This document shows, piece after piece, positions 23,446 through 31,489 of a DNA stretch of 36,596 nt (position 1 is its first letter; every line of letters begins with the position of its first letter). The stretch is from Limisphaerales bacterium (lineage in GTDB: Bacteria > Verrucomicrobiota > Verrucomicrobiia > Limisphaerales > UBA11358). The notes beneath the pieces are model-generated. The model was given only the letters and a program-made list of their open reading frames with translations. It had not been told where the DNA came from and ran no database searches. Location of the stretch: assembly GCA_003161635.1 (NCBI GenBank), contig PMOA01000045.1, positions 57,574 through 94,169 of the forward strand, given 5' to 3'. A program made the translations under genes and the position numbers.

Positions 23446-26010
23446 TCAAGGCACGACTTCAATTTCGTAAAATTTTTGTGGCGCCGGCGGGGAATTGGGA
23501 ATGTCCAAATAAGAGGTGGACAGGCCGTTGGCCGGAATGGCTTCACTGATGGGCGTGAAGGGCTGGCTCAAATTGGTGGTCGCCAGAACCGTATAGTTGA
23601 CCCCAGGCGTGCTGCTCCAAACCACTGACTGGTTGTTGCTGGCCAAACCCGAGATCGCCAGCGGCGGCGGCACAATCACCGTCCGCGCACCGGTTAAAAC
23701 CACCCCATTGTTGCTGTAAATAACTTGAATGGTGTTGGAGCCGGGTAAAGCGCCGCTCCAGTTGTAGAGCAACGAGCGCATCCCACTGCAACCGGCTACA
23801 GCCCCCGGAGGGCGAAAGATGTAGGATGACTGCGGCCGCAACACGCCGTTGATGGTCAGGTTAAAAAGGCTGGGATTATTCGTATCCAGAGCCGGAGTGA
23901 AACAGACCTGGATCAGATAAGTAGTATTGCTTCCCATTGGAATCACCAATCCATCGGTCGCCGGACTGGAAATATAAACGGAAGGCGGGGCGGCGGCGGT
24001 CTGGAACAACAAGTGGTAAGGCGCAAACATGGTTTTACCCGATACCGCGCCGAATGCCGAGTTGGTCAGATTCACTGTGATGTTTGTCAAACCCGGCAGA
24101 CCTGCGCCGTCCGCCGTAAAGGTCATCGTATCATGCGCTGCCGACCAGGTAAATGAACCGCTTACGGATGGCTTAGTGGAAAACGCAGCCTGAACACCAT
24201 TAACATCCATCGGCTTGCTGAATTGAAGCACGATTGGCGAAAAGGTTGGCACATTGGTAGCCCAGTGACTCGGTGAGTTGCTCACCACCACCGGATCGAG
24301 CGGCTGCCACTGCGATTGCGCGATGAAAATTTTGGCTGTGGTGCTTGGCACAGTTATGGCAGGAGTTTGCGAACCGGAAGCGAGAGTGATGGTTTCATTG
24401 GTGTTCAGTAAATTCACCAGCACGGTGCCTGCGGTATAAGTCAGAGTGCGCGCGGGCAACGTTTGGCTGGAACTGGCCGTGTTGAAAACGACAAACACTT
24501 CCTGCGTGTTCAGCACGCGGGAATAGGCAAACAATCCCGGGCCGGTGGAGTTGTTGGCCTGATTGACGTATGAGCCGAGCGTGAGCGCAGGATACAACCG
24601 GCGAAAATTGTTCAATTGGGCCACCCACAGGAACAGCGGGTGGGTCATGTTGAAATTATCAACGCCCGGCGAACTGAGCTGTAAAACAGTACCCGCCGGG
24701 CCATCCTTGAATTCCCCGGCAAACATATCCTCTCGGTCATTCGGGTCGGTCGTGCCATCAAAACCCTGTTCCGTGCCGTAATATAGACACGGGATGCCGC
24801 GCGAGGTGTAAAGAAAAGCCAGCGCCAACTCAAGGCGGTTGGTGTTGTTGTTCGCTTTGCTGGTGCTGAGAAAACGGGGATTATCATGATTATCAAGGAA
24901 GGTGACCAACTGCATCTGCGCGGCCGGATCGTAATTGGCCGCAACCGCGTTGTAATGATTTTGAATCAGTGACGTGGCGCCGCTGGCCGTGGCAAATACG
25001 CGGTTGACCGTGAAATAAAGCGGATAATCCAAAACGGAATCAAACTTAAATGGACCGCCGCCTTCGGTCCCGGTATAAGAACCAACCGTGGTTTCAGAAC
25101 CGTTAAAAGCCTCGCCAAACATGAAGAAGTTGGTATTGCCATTGGTCGCCGCATACGAATGGATCGCCGGACAGAAACTCTGCCAGCACCCCATGTCAAC
25201 TTCCAGTGCCGTATCAACCCGGAACCCATCAAAGCCAATCTGATTAATCCAATGTTCGTAAATCGCAGTCATGTTTGAGCGAACGTAGGGCGTTTCCGTT
25301 CTGAAATCATTCAGCCCGGACAACCAACCCAAAAGAGCCTGCGTGCTATTATTGTAATCCGCAATGTTACCGTAGTTATGAAATAAATTGGTGAGGGACG
25401 GATTGGTGGCTGTGAGATTGAAGGGTGCCGGATACGTTTTTGAATTGTTCCTATAACTAAGAGCATAGCCGGCCGGGTAGTTGAAAGTGGCCCCGCTGCT
25501 TCGGACGAGGTCGCCCGCGTGGTTCACGACGATGTCGTCAATGACCAGCAAGCCTCGTGCGTGCGCCGCCTGAACCAGGTTTTGCAAATCGGAGATGGAA
25601 CCCCAATGCGGAGCCACCTGGTAAAAATTCCAGGCAGAGTAACCATGAAATTGACCTTCCGTGTTCAACACGATCGGTGAAATCCAAATTGCCGTTGCCC
25701 CCAATGCCTTGATATAGTCCAATTTCTGTTCTATCCCGTCGAAATCTCCACCATGCACCCCGGTCGGATTGCTGGGAGCGTAAGTTCCTTCCGCATTGTT
25801 ATTCGATGGATTTCCATCGTAAAAGCGGTCGGTGATGATCTGGTAGATGCTTTGCGTCCGCCAGAAATTATTGGATTGCGCAAACAAGTTTGTTTCCACA
25901 AGGCCAAAAATAGCCAGAACACAAAGCACCTGAACACAGAGACGCCATGTCATCACCACAGAGACAAATGGGGAGTGCCACCTCACCGGCAGACGCATTC
26001 TTTTCATCAA
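23446..26010 (-). CDS. Secreted GH13 alpha-amylase with C-terminal Ig-like domains
   Basis: The 854-residue protein begins with a long signal region (MMKRMRLPVRWHSPF..., core LCVQVLCVLAIFGLV, cleavage near LFAQ). An internal ATG at 25953 would give a shorter signal peptide and is also possible. The GH13 barrel starts SIYQIITDRFYDGNPSNN and carries DDIVVNHAG (His164), GFDGFRVDTA with nucleophile Asp266, MFGEAF with acid/base Glu300, and FLDNHDNPRF with Asp376; this spacing fits alpha-amylase or cyclomaltodextrinase-like enzymes. After a beta domain (to about 565) comes an SbsA-like Ig domain (VVVSNSPSHWATNVPTFSPIVLQFSKPMD). A second Ig-like domain follows, then a C-terminal module ending KFYEIEVVP. 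It is probably displayed outside the cell and cuts starch. The 118-bp gap upstream holds the terminator of the pseudopilin gene. Confidence 0.9.
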   Translation of the reverse strand: MMKRMRLPVRWHSPFVSVVMTWRLCVQVLCVLAIFGLVETNLFAQSNNFWRTQSIYQIITDRFYDGNPSNNNAEGTYAPSNPTGVHGGDFDGIEQKLDYIKALGATAIWISPIVLNTEGQFHGYSAWNFYQVAPHWGSISDLQNLVQAAHARGLLVIDDIVVNHAGDLVRSSGATFNYPAGYALSYRNNSKTYPAPFNLTATNPSLTNLFHNYGNIADYNNSTQALLGWLSGLNDFRTETPYVRSNMTAIYEHWINQIGFDGFRVDTALEVDMGCWQSFCPAIHSYAATNGNTNFFMFGEAFNGSETTVGSYTGTEGGGPFKFDSVLDYPLYFTVNRVFATASGATSLIQNHYNAVAANYDPAAQMQLVTFLDNHDNPRFLSTSKANNNTNRLELALAFLYTSRGIPCLYYGTEQGFDGTTDPNDREDMFAGEFKDGPAGTVLQLSSPGVDNFNMTHPLFLWVAQLNNFRRLYPALTLGSYVNQANNSTGPGLFAYSRVLNTQEVFVVFNTASSSQTLPARTLTYTAGTVLVNLLNTNETITLASGSQTPAITVPSTTAKIFIAQSQWQPLDPVVVSNSPSHWATNVPTFSPIVLQFSKPMDVNGVQAAFSTKPSVSGSFTWSAAHDTMTFTADGAGLPGLTNITVNLTNSAFGAVSGKTMFAPYHLLFQTAAAPPSVYISSPATDGLVIPMGSNTTYLIQVCFTPALDTNNPSLFNLTINGVLRPQSSYIFRPPGAVAGCSGMRSLLYNWSGALPGSNTIQVIYSNNGVVLTGARTVIVPPPLAISGLASNNQSVVWSSTPGVNYTVLATTNLSQPFTPISEAIPANGLSTSYLDIPNSPPAPQKFYEIEVVP
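25935..25965. repeat. Two CACAGAGAC repeats within the signal-peptide coding region
   Basis: CACAGAGAC occurs at 25935-25943 and 25957-25965 on the plus strand, antisense to the amylase signal-peptide codons, in a stretch rich in ACACA and CCACAG. Such units usually lie between genes in environmental bacteria, which suggests repeat DNA was taken into the 5' end of the gene. Confidence 0.4.
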
Positions 26011-26092
26011 ATTCCATTTTTTTAGGAGCTGGGATCAAACACTGGGGACGAGCTGCCTTCAAAAACCGTTGCCCTGCGGTGACAAACATTCC

Positions 26093-26122
26093 AAAAAGAG
26101 CCGACCAAAAGTTTGTCCGGCT
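26093..26122 (-). terminator. Rho-independent terminator after the starch-block pseudopilin gene
   Basis: Read on the minus strand, AGCCGGAC pairs with GTCGGCT, with one bulged G, around AAACTTTTG, followed by CTTTTT. It starts 6 nt after the stop codon of the pseudopilin gene (26129). It would separate that gene from the GH13-GH31 pair beginning at 26010, which then needs its own promoter within about 80 bp or read-through. Confidence 0.75.
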
Positions 26123-26128
26123 AGCCTA

Positions 26129-27058
26129 TCACTGCGCGGGCGTGTGCTGGGCAAACCAAACCAGATCCTGCAAGGCCAGGGAGTCGCCAGTGAGCGGGAC
26201 ACCCTGACCGGCATAAGCCACATATTTGACTGGCGGCGTATCAAGGCTGCCCTTCCAAACATGCACTTCCGCATGGCCGTCGGCAAAAAACATTCCGGCG
26301 GCTTTGGCATGCAAACTGCCCGGCAGCTCCGTGAAACTGGTTCCAGTTCCATTCACATCCGCCGGGTCAACGAAGAGCGCGCAATCATCGTTGGCGTCGG
26401 GATGTTCATCCGTCACCACCCAGCAATCCGAAGGTCCGGGGCTGTGCATGCCCGTCGTTTTTGTAACATTGTAATATAGCGGCATTGTGGAATGTCCCGG
26501 GTTGCCTACCCCAAACCACTTATAACCATCGCCCATCGCCGCGTTCATGGCGCAGGTGCGGACGCGGCTTGACAATGAGAATTGCGCCAGATACGACGAC
26601 CCGCTTTGTGCGGTTGAAAGATAATGGTCCGCCGGACAGACGAAAATTTTAACCGATTGGGCGACATAGGGTCCCATCAGGGCGGTGGACTGAGTTCCCA
26701 TAATGAGCTGGTCAACGGTTAGAAGCGAGGTGTCGAAGTCTTGCTTGCTGTTGTTCCAATCCAACACGGGCATCGAGCCGCCTTCCGCCGGGCAAATCCA
26801 GTTCAACCCCCCCCCAGTGCCGGTGTGCTTGTCTTGATTGGTCACCAGTCTATCTTCGTTGTCGGTGGCATACATGAACCACGCCAGCCCCAGTTGCTTG
26901 TAATTGCTCATGCACGAAATGCCCAAGGCCCGGATTTTTGCCCGGCTCAAGGCGGGCAGGAGCATGGCGGCCAGGATGGCAATGATGGCGATTACCACCA
27001 GCAACTCAATCAAAGTAAAGGCACCCTTTTGTGGCTTTTTGCAGGTCATTTTTTTCAT
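26129..27058 (-). CDS. Type II secretion-like pseudopilin within the starch block
   Basis: The 309-residue protein has a leader [12 protein letters not shown], then [22 protein letters not shown], a standard prepilin cleavage/methylation site, followed by a globular domain. The C-terminal part has the H-X9-DG signature ([21 protein letters not shown]). The ATG at 27058 gives a leader of normal length; the frame runs 30 codons further upstream through a duplicate of the same leader region and is not needed. It lies between the SusE/F-like gene (194 bp upstream) and the amylase/glucosidase pair. Pseudopilins of this type are numerous in Verrucomicrobia and their jobs are mostly unknown. Location suggests a role in exporting or displaying starch-active proteins, which is inference. 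A terminator follows. Confidence 0.88.
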   Translation of the reverse strand: MKKMTCKKPQKGAFTLIELLVVIAIIAILAAMLLPALSRAKIRALGISCMSNYKQLGLAWFMYATDNEDRLVTNQDKHTGTGGGLNWICPAEGGSMPVLDWNNSKQDFDTSLLTVDQLIMGTQSTALMGPYVAQSVKIFVCPADHYLSTAQSGSSYLAQFSLSSRVRTCAMNAAMGDGYKWFGVGNPGHSTMPLYYNVTKTTGMHSPGPSDCWVVTDEHPDANDDCALFVDPADVNGTGTSFTELPGSLHAKAAGMFFADGHAEVHVWKGSLDTPPVKYVAYAGQGVPLTGDSLALQDLVWFAQHTPAQ

Positions 27059-27137
27059 GTGAATTGAAACTACTTTAGGCTGCCGTCTTTTTTCTATCAA
27101 CCCCAAATACTTGTGGTTTTTGCAGGTCATCTTTTTC
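27029..27137. repeat. Direct repeat duplicating the pseudopilin gene start
   Basis: A 27-28-bp sequence occurs at 27029-27056 (over the start codons of the pseudopilin gene) and again at 27111-27137. On the minus strand both copies contain ATGACCTGCAAAAA followed by CCACAA. They differ at only a few positions. The upstream copy sits in the leader and is open in the same frame, so it could add an alternative start. Confidence 0.6.
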
Positions 27138-27179
27138 CTGCCAACCAAATCCTTTGGTCTGGCATCTGCCTAAATTTTT

Positions 27180-27223
27180 CCCCGGCTGGGGCCGGGGTCG
27201 TTGCCCAACACGCCCAGCCGGGG
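27180..27223 (-). terminator. Strong 11-bp inverted repeat after the SusE/F-like gene
   Basis: CCCCGGCTGGG (27180-27190) pairs perfectly with CCCAGCCGGGG (27213-27223) around 22 nt. On the minus strand it lies about 30 nt after the stop at 27253 and is followed by AAAAATTT rather than a T-run. It may be a rho-independent-like stop, an RNA-stabilising hairpin or a dispersed repeat. Confidence 0.4.
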
Positions 27224-27252
27224 ATTCCCGACACTTGTTTCTTTTCAACTTG

Positions 27253-28938
27253 CTAGTTCTTTATCAAACGGAAGAACTGATTGCCGCCGGCGTTGGGCCA
27301 GTTGGTGGACTGCGTGCCGTCAGTTGCGCTATTGGTATTCCAGCTTCCCGTCAAATTGGAACTGTTCTGCAACAACACTCCCGGACGGCCCAGCCAGGTG
27401 ATGGGAATATGGCCGCCTGAAGGAGCACCGGCCGCAAGGTATCCAAAGTCCGGTTCCACGATGTTCGTGACGGCGAGTCCAGGATTGGGGTAAGGCGCAC
27501 TGCCGAGGTTCGTGTTAATTACGGTCCAGGACCACACATCCTGCGGGAATGAGTAGGTCGGCCCGTAGGAGCGGATTTCACGGATATGGTTCGTATTTAC
27601 ACCATTCTCATCGTCAACTCCATTATAGCCATATTTGTAAGTCACATAGATTGAAGAGCCTCGCGGGAAGACGAAGGAATTGGTGTAAACGTCAGACGTG
27701 CCCACTTCCACCATCTCCTGGCTTAAGGGCATGGTAAGGTAGCCCCAACCCCAACCTGAAGAACTCGCCGACGGCGCCCAAGGGCCAGCGATGTAAGGAA
27801 AGTCAGTGTTTTTTATAAATTGATAGCCATTAATGTCCGGTGTCCCATTCGTAATAAGGACGGAGAAAGTCACCGTGATGGGGGAAACAACCAAGTCGCC
27901 GGGGCGGAGGTCATCATAACTAAACGAAAGGACTTGGTTTGCATTGCTGATGACTAAGTAACGATCGCTTCCATGAGTGGACACCGGCTGTTCGTAACCG
28001 CCGTCCAGATTGTTCACCCGGAACTTGCATTCGAGAGTATAGGGCAGGAATTTTTGGATCGGGATCGTTGCGATATAAAGGTTCGTCCGGGTATCCGCCG
28101 GGTTAAGTATGGGAGCATTGGTCAATTGAGTTTGCGTGCCCCAGCCCATATACGAGCCGGCGATCGCGACGGAATTTACAGGCTGACCGAAGTTGGGATC
28201 ACTGGGGTTAAGATCAGTGTTGGTGAAATTGCCACCCGCAACTTCTTCGCTCATATCAAGCTGAAACGTGATGTAGTTGGTCGGGGGAAGCGCCGGGGCG
28301 CCAACGTAATAACGGCCACCCGGCAAATCCAAAACGACCGGCAGGGTTTGCGGGTTACTGGTGGTGGTAAATACTCCGTTGGCATTGTTGTTGCCAAAAT
28401 CCGCACCGAAATAGATGTCGCTCCAGCTTCCCGCCGGCGACTGGAACTTGAACTCGTTATCTGTGTTTGCGGGGCCGGTAACGACAATACTGTTGGAATA
28501 AACACCATTGCCAAGGGACAGCAGATTCGTGTCCGTGCCATCCCAGCTATTGAATGGCCCCGCGAATCCCCAACCCAGACTATTGTTGGGGTTGTCGTAA
28601 CCCACGCGGTTGCCTAACGGTGTCCACCCGTCGGTCGAATTTCCGGGCCAAAAATGGATGGTGGCCGAACCGGTGGAGTCATACAAAAAATACAAATTGT
28701 TACCCGGCCAGGTATTGTTCCAAGTGCCATCAGTCACTTTACAATTGCCATAGGCACCCGGCGTGCCGCCGGTAATCGTATAACTGAATTCGCCGGCGTT
28801 TGGTCCGGCGACCATCGGGGTTGAATTGTTGACCCATCCCTGGAAATCGCCAGCCAGATACCACTGCGCTTGCGAGACGGACACAAAGGCAACTGTCAGT
28901 CCGACAATTGCGAATATTTTTTTTAGTTGATGTTTCAT
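27253..28938 (-). CDS. Secreted SusE/F-like putative starch-binding protein
   Basis: The 561-residue protein has a signal peptide (MKHQLKKIFAIVGLTVAFVSVSQA-QW). It has several beta-sandwich modules with aromatic, Asn-rich patterns such as WYLAGDFQGWVNNSTPM, GWGFAGPFNSWDGTD and AIAGSYMGWGTQ, which resemble the carbohydrate-binding modules of SusE/SusF and amylase starch-binding domains. No catalytic motif is seen. It ends with the shared C-terminal module (LQNSSNLTGSWN ... NQFFRLIKN). A lipoprotein Cys is absent, unlike true SusE/F, so attachment to the cell would be by other means. It is the first gene of a leftward run with a pseudopilin, an amylase and a glucosidase, and has a palindrome 112 bp upstream. 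A glucan-binding role is inferred from composition and neighbours. Confidence 0.7.
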   Translation of the reverse strand: MKHQLKKIFAIVGLTVAFVSVSQAQWYLAGDFQGWVNNSTPMVAGPNAGEFSYTITGGTPGAYGNCKVTDGTWNNTWPGNNLYFLYDSTGSATIHFWPGNSTDGWTPLGNRVGYDNPNNSLGWGFAGPFNSWDGTDTNLLSLGNGVYSNSIVVTGPANTDNEFKFQSPAGSWSDIYFGADFGNNNANGVFTTTSNPQTLPVVLDLPGGRYYVGAPALPPTNYITFQLDMSEEVAGGNFTNTDLNPSDPNFGQPVNSVAIAGSYMGWGTQTQLTNAPILNPADTRTNLYIATIPIQKFLPYTLECKFRVNNLDGGYEQPVSTHGSDRYLVISNANQVLSFSYDDLRPGDLVVSPITVTFSVLITNGTPDINGYQFIKNTDFPYIAGPWAPSASSSGWGWGYLTMPLSQEMVEVGTSDVYTNSFVFPRGSSIYVTYKYGYNGVDDENGVNTNHIREIRSYGPTYSFPQDVWSWTVINTNLGSAPYPNPGLAVTNIVEPDFGYLAAGAPSGGHIPITWLGRPGVLLQNSSNLTGSWNTNSATDGTQSTNWPNAGGNQFFRLIKN

Positions 28939-29049
28939 ATGAGTCTGGAGTCTAATTTTTGGTTTGATCTATTGCTGCTGCTAAATTGCTTTCGCTCTAC
29001 AACTTTAATTAGGTTCTTGAACAACATAGCATAACATTAAGCTTTCGTA

Positions 29050-29067
29050 ACCGCATATTTGTGCGGT
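29050..29067. promoter_or_regulatory. Putative operator, palindrome copy 3
   Basis: On the minus strand the site reads ACCGCACAAATATGCGGT, differing from copy 2 at one base. It is 112 bp before the SusE/F-like gene start at 28938. A TATGCT hexamer on the minus strand (29033-29028) lies 16 nt beyond the right arm and could be a -10 element, which would place the palindrome across the -35 region. Confidence 0.62.
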
Positions 29068-29093
29068 ATGATCGGAGCCGCCAGAAAGCGGTG

Positions 29094-29119
29094 AAACCCC
29101 CCGTGTTTTCAGGGGGTTT
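29094..29119 (-). terminator. Hairpin across the stop codon of the SGNH-TPR gene
   Basis: On the minus strand AAACCCCC pairs with GGGGGTTT around a loop that contains the TGA stop codon (29109-29111). There is no T-run after the stem. It is probably where transcription of the carbamoyltransferase cluster ends, but this is uncertain. Confidence 0.5.
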
Positions 29120-31418
29120 GAGCTTTATGGGCGCGAACCGAGGCAAGGTATTCCTGGGCAATCTGGTTGTCCGGCTCAATTTTGAGCGCATTTTGGAAGC
29201 AGGCGATGGCCTCGTCCAGCCGGTTGAAATGCACGAGCACCGCCCCCAACTTGATTTGGCTGGGGACATGGCGGGGATTGATTTTGAGCACCTCACCGTA
29301 TTCATGAGCGGCCTCGTCAAGCCGATTGACGTCGGCCAGTTCGTCCGCGAGTTCAAAATGTGCCGGCCAATAATCCGGACTCATCTGGATGGCCCGCTGG
29401 TAACGTTCAATCGCCTCGGAATGCCGGGCGAGGCTGGCCAGCATCTGGGCGACGCAACAAATGCAAGAAGGATCCTGCGGACGAAGGCGCACGGTGTGTT
29501 CCATGCAGTCCAGCGCCGGCGCAAACTTCTGTTGAGCGGCTAGGTTTTGTCCCAGTTGAAACCAGCCTTCCGGCACGCTGGGACGCAATCGCACGGCCTG
29601 TTTGAGAAACGGTTCGCCCTGCGTCGGCTGGCCCTGCTCCCCGAGCAGACGGCCCAGTTCGAGGGAGTCATAAAAATCACCCGGCATTAATTCAACCGCC
29701 TTTCGATAAGCCGCAATGGCCCCCTGCGGGTCCTTGATTGTTTCGAGGAAATTGGCCAGACCTTCGTAGAGATAATAATCTGCCGGTGCGCACTCCAACG
29801 CGGCGGCCAATTCCTCGCGAACGCGCTGGGCGGCGCCGGGTAGTGCCTCCAGTTGGCGGAGGTTCAACTCTTCAGCGCGCATCTTCCGGCGCCGGTCGTC
29901 GTTGTTGGACTGGGCGCTGAACGGGGGCGACTCCAACCGCTGGATCATGGCGTGCAATACAAACTGCCGGTTCCAAATCGTCAAGCCCAGCGCGCGGTCG
30001 CAGGTGTCCTGCGACATCCAGTTCGTGGTGGCAGGCGGACTTCCCGCCGCCGCCAACATTCGCCCGACCTGTTCCGCCCAGAGCTTTCCCAACCGGTAAT
30101 TGCCATCAAAGTTGAAATGGACATGCTCGTAAAAAGTTTCGTCCCCGGTGACGCCCGCGGGGCTGGCGGCGGCCAATTCGCGCTCGGCATCGCAGAATGT
30201 CAGCCGGTCGCCGGTATCCTGCCGGGCCACTTTCCGGATGGCGGCGTTGATCCGCGTGTCGGCGCGAAACGGCAGCGCGTCGTCATCGCACGCGACTTGA
30301 AACTGCTCCCGGGCGGCGGGATTGGTGAGCGCCAGTTCACATTGCGCCAGCCGGAAATGCGCCTCGGCAAACGGCGGATTTAAATTTATCGCCTGCGTGA
30401 ACCGCTCGGCGGCGGCGAGGTAATTGCTCTGGGATTGCAGCGATTGGCCCGCGGCAAGGTTCTGGTCGAATTGCGCGCGGTCCGCCGCCGGCAAATTGCT
30501 GTTGATGAGTGAGGCAAACGGCGGAGAGTCTTTGAGATTCACCGAGACCGTGCTCAAAATGACTTTCGCGCCCGAATCCATTCCGGCGTGGACGATGTCG
30601 CGCAAGTTGGCCTCGAAATTCCGATAGACCGTTTCCTTGCGCCGATCATCGGGCGCGACGCGGTTGCCGAGGAACATCTCCATGCCGCCCCAGGACGTGT
30701 TTTTCGATTTGCCACCCAGTTGGCGCAAGGCGGCAACCAGCAATTGTCCGATGCGCGTCCGCTGGAGCTCGATATTAAACTGTGCCACCTGGCGCGGCAG
30801 TGCCTGCGCGCCAAACACGGTCACCGCGCCGAACGGCCCGACCATTTCGTTGTTGCCCATATAAACAATCCAGAAATCGTCGTCATGCCGGGCGCACTCG
30901 CGCGCGATGGGGAGGATGACGTGCGAATTGATGGCGGTGATGCCGAGGTTGACTACCTCGAATTTTTTTCCGGGGAACCGCTCGCGCAACTGTGCTTCCA
31001 TGAACCGGCTGGCACCGTAAGCCGGCTGCGGGTCGCCCATCGCGGCGGATTCACCAAAAATAAAAATGCGGATGGTGTCCGGCGATTTAACCGCCGGAAT
31101 CAAAAACGGGTCCGGCCAGCGCGCCAGTTGGGGCGGAAAAAAGCGCAGGGTAAAATTTTCGTCGTTGATGAAATAATCCTTCCCGTCGCGGTGAATCTTT
31201 TTGAAGAAGCCGGTGGGATAGCCGTAACCTGCCAGTCGTAAAGCCGCTTCCAGTCCGCCCAGCAATATCAGTGGCACGACGACGAGCGCGAACAGCCGGA
31301 ACAGCCATTTTCGGGCCGGCGACAGCGGTATCGTTGGCTCGACGCGCGAATTCTGGCCGGGCGTATTTTTGCTTTCCAGTTTGCGTCCGGCTTTTGATTT
31401 TTTCGCGCTTTGTTTCAT
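29109..31418 (-). CDS. Membrane-anchored SGNH-hydrolase-like protein with C-terminal TPR repeats
   Basis: The 769-residue protein has a basic cytoplasmic tail, one membrane segment (residues 37-56), and an extracytoplasmic domain with SGNH-like blocks: FIFGESAAMGD (Ser124), VNLGITAINSH, IVYMGNNEMVG (188-191), and YEHVHFNFDGNYRLG late in the domain. GDSL/SGNH enzymes are esterases or transferases, often acting on sugar acetyl groups, so modification of a glycan is possible. A TPR segment sits inside the domain (SNYLAAAERFTQAINLNPPFAEAHFRLAQ) and at least five more repeats fill the C-terminal 200 residues. The first 45 residues closely match the upstream neighbour at 31490-33235, so the two are tandem paralogues. 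The gene follows by 71 bp and ends the cluster. Substrate is unknown. Confidence 0.82.
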   Translation of the reverse strand: MKQSAKKSKAGRKLESKNTPGQNSRVEPTIPLSPARKWLFRLFALVVVPLILLGGLEAALRLAGYGYPTGFFKKIHRDGKDYFINDENFTLRFFPPQLARWPDPFLIPAVKSPDTIRIFIFGESAAMGDPQPAYGASRFMEAQLRERFPGKKFEVVNLGITAINSHVILPIARECARHDDDFWIVYMGNNEMVGPFGAVTVFGAQALPRQVAQFNIELQRTRIGQLLVAALRQLGGKSKNTSWGGMEMFLGNRVAPDDRRKETVYRNFEANLRDIVHAGMDSGAKVILSTVSVNLKDSPPFASLINSNLPAADRAQFDQNLAAGQSLQSQSNYLAAAERFTQAINLNPPFAEAHFRLAQCELALTNPAAREQFQVACDDDALPFRADTRINAAIRKVARQDTGDRLTFCDAERELAAASPAGVTGDETFYEHVHFNFDGNYRLGKLWAEQVGRMLAAAGSPPATTNWMSQDTCDRALGLTIWNRQFVLHAMIQRLESPPFSAQSNNDDRRRKMRAEELNLRQLEALPGAAQRVREELAAALECAPADYYLYEGLANFLETIKDPQGAIAAYRKAVELMPGDFYDSLELGRLLGEQGQPTQGEPFLKQAVRLRPSVPEGWFQLGQNLAAQQKFAPALDCMEHTVRLRPQDPSCICCVAQMLASLARHSEAIERYQRAIQMSPDYWPAHFELADELADVNRLDEAAHEYGEVLKINPRHVPSQIKLGAVLVHFNRLDEAIACFQNALKIEPDNQIAQEYLASVRAHKAQTP

Positions 31419-31489
31419 GATCGGGCAGGTTCTATCAAAGACAGAGGTCAGAGGACGGCGGCCTGTTCACAACATATTGGGAACCTATA

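Noticed and set aside
27170-27190. Plus-strand terminator suggested by a T-run next to a GC stem
   Set aside because: The T-run precedes the stem on the plus strand instead of following it, and no plus-strand gene ends nearby.
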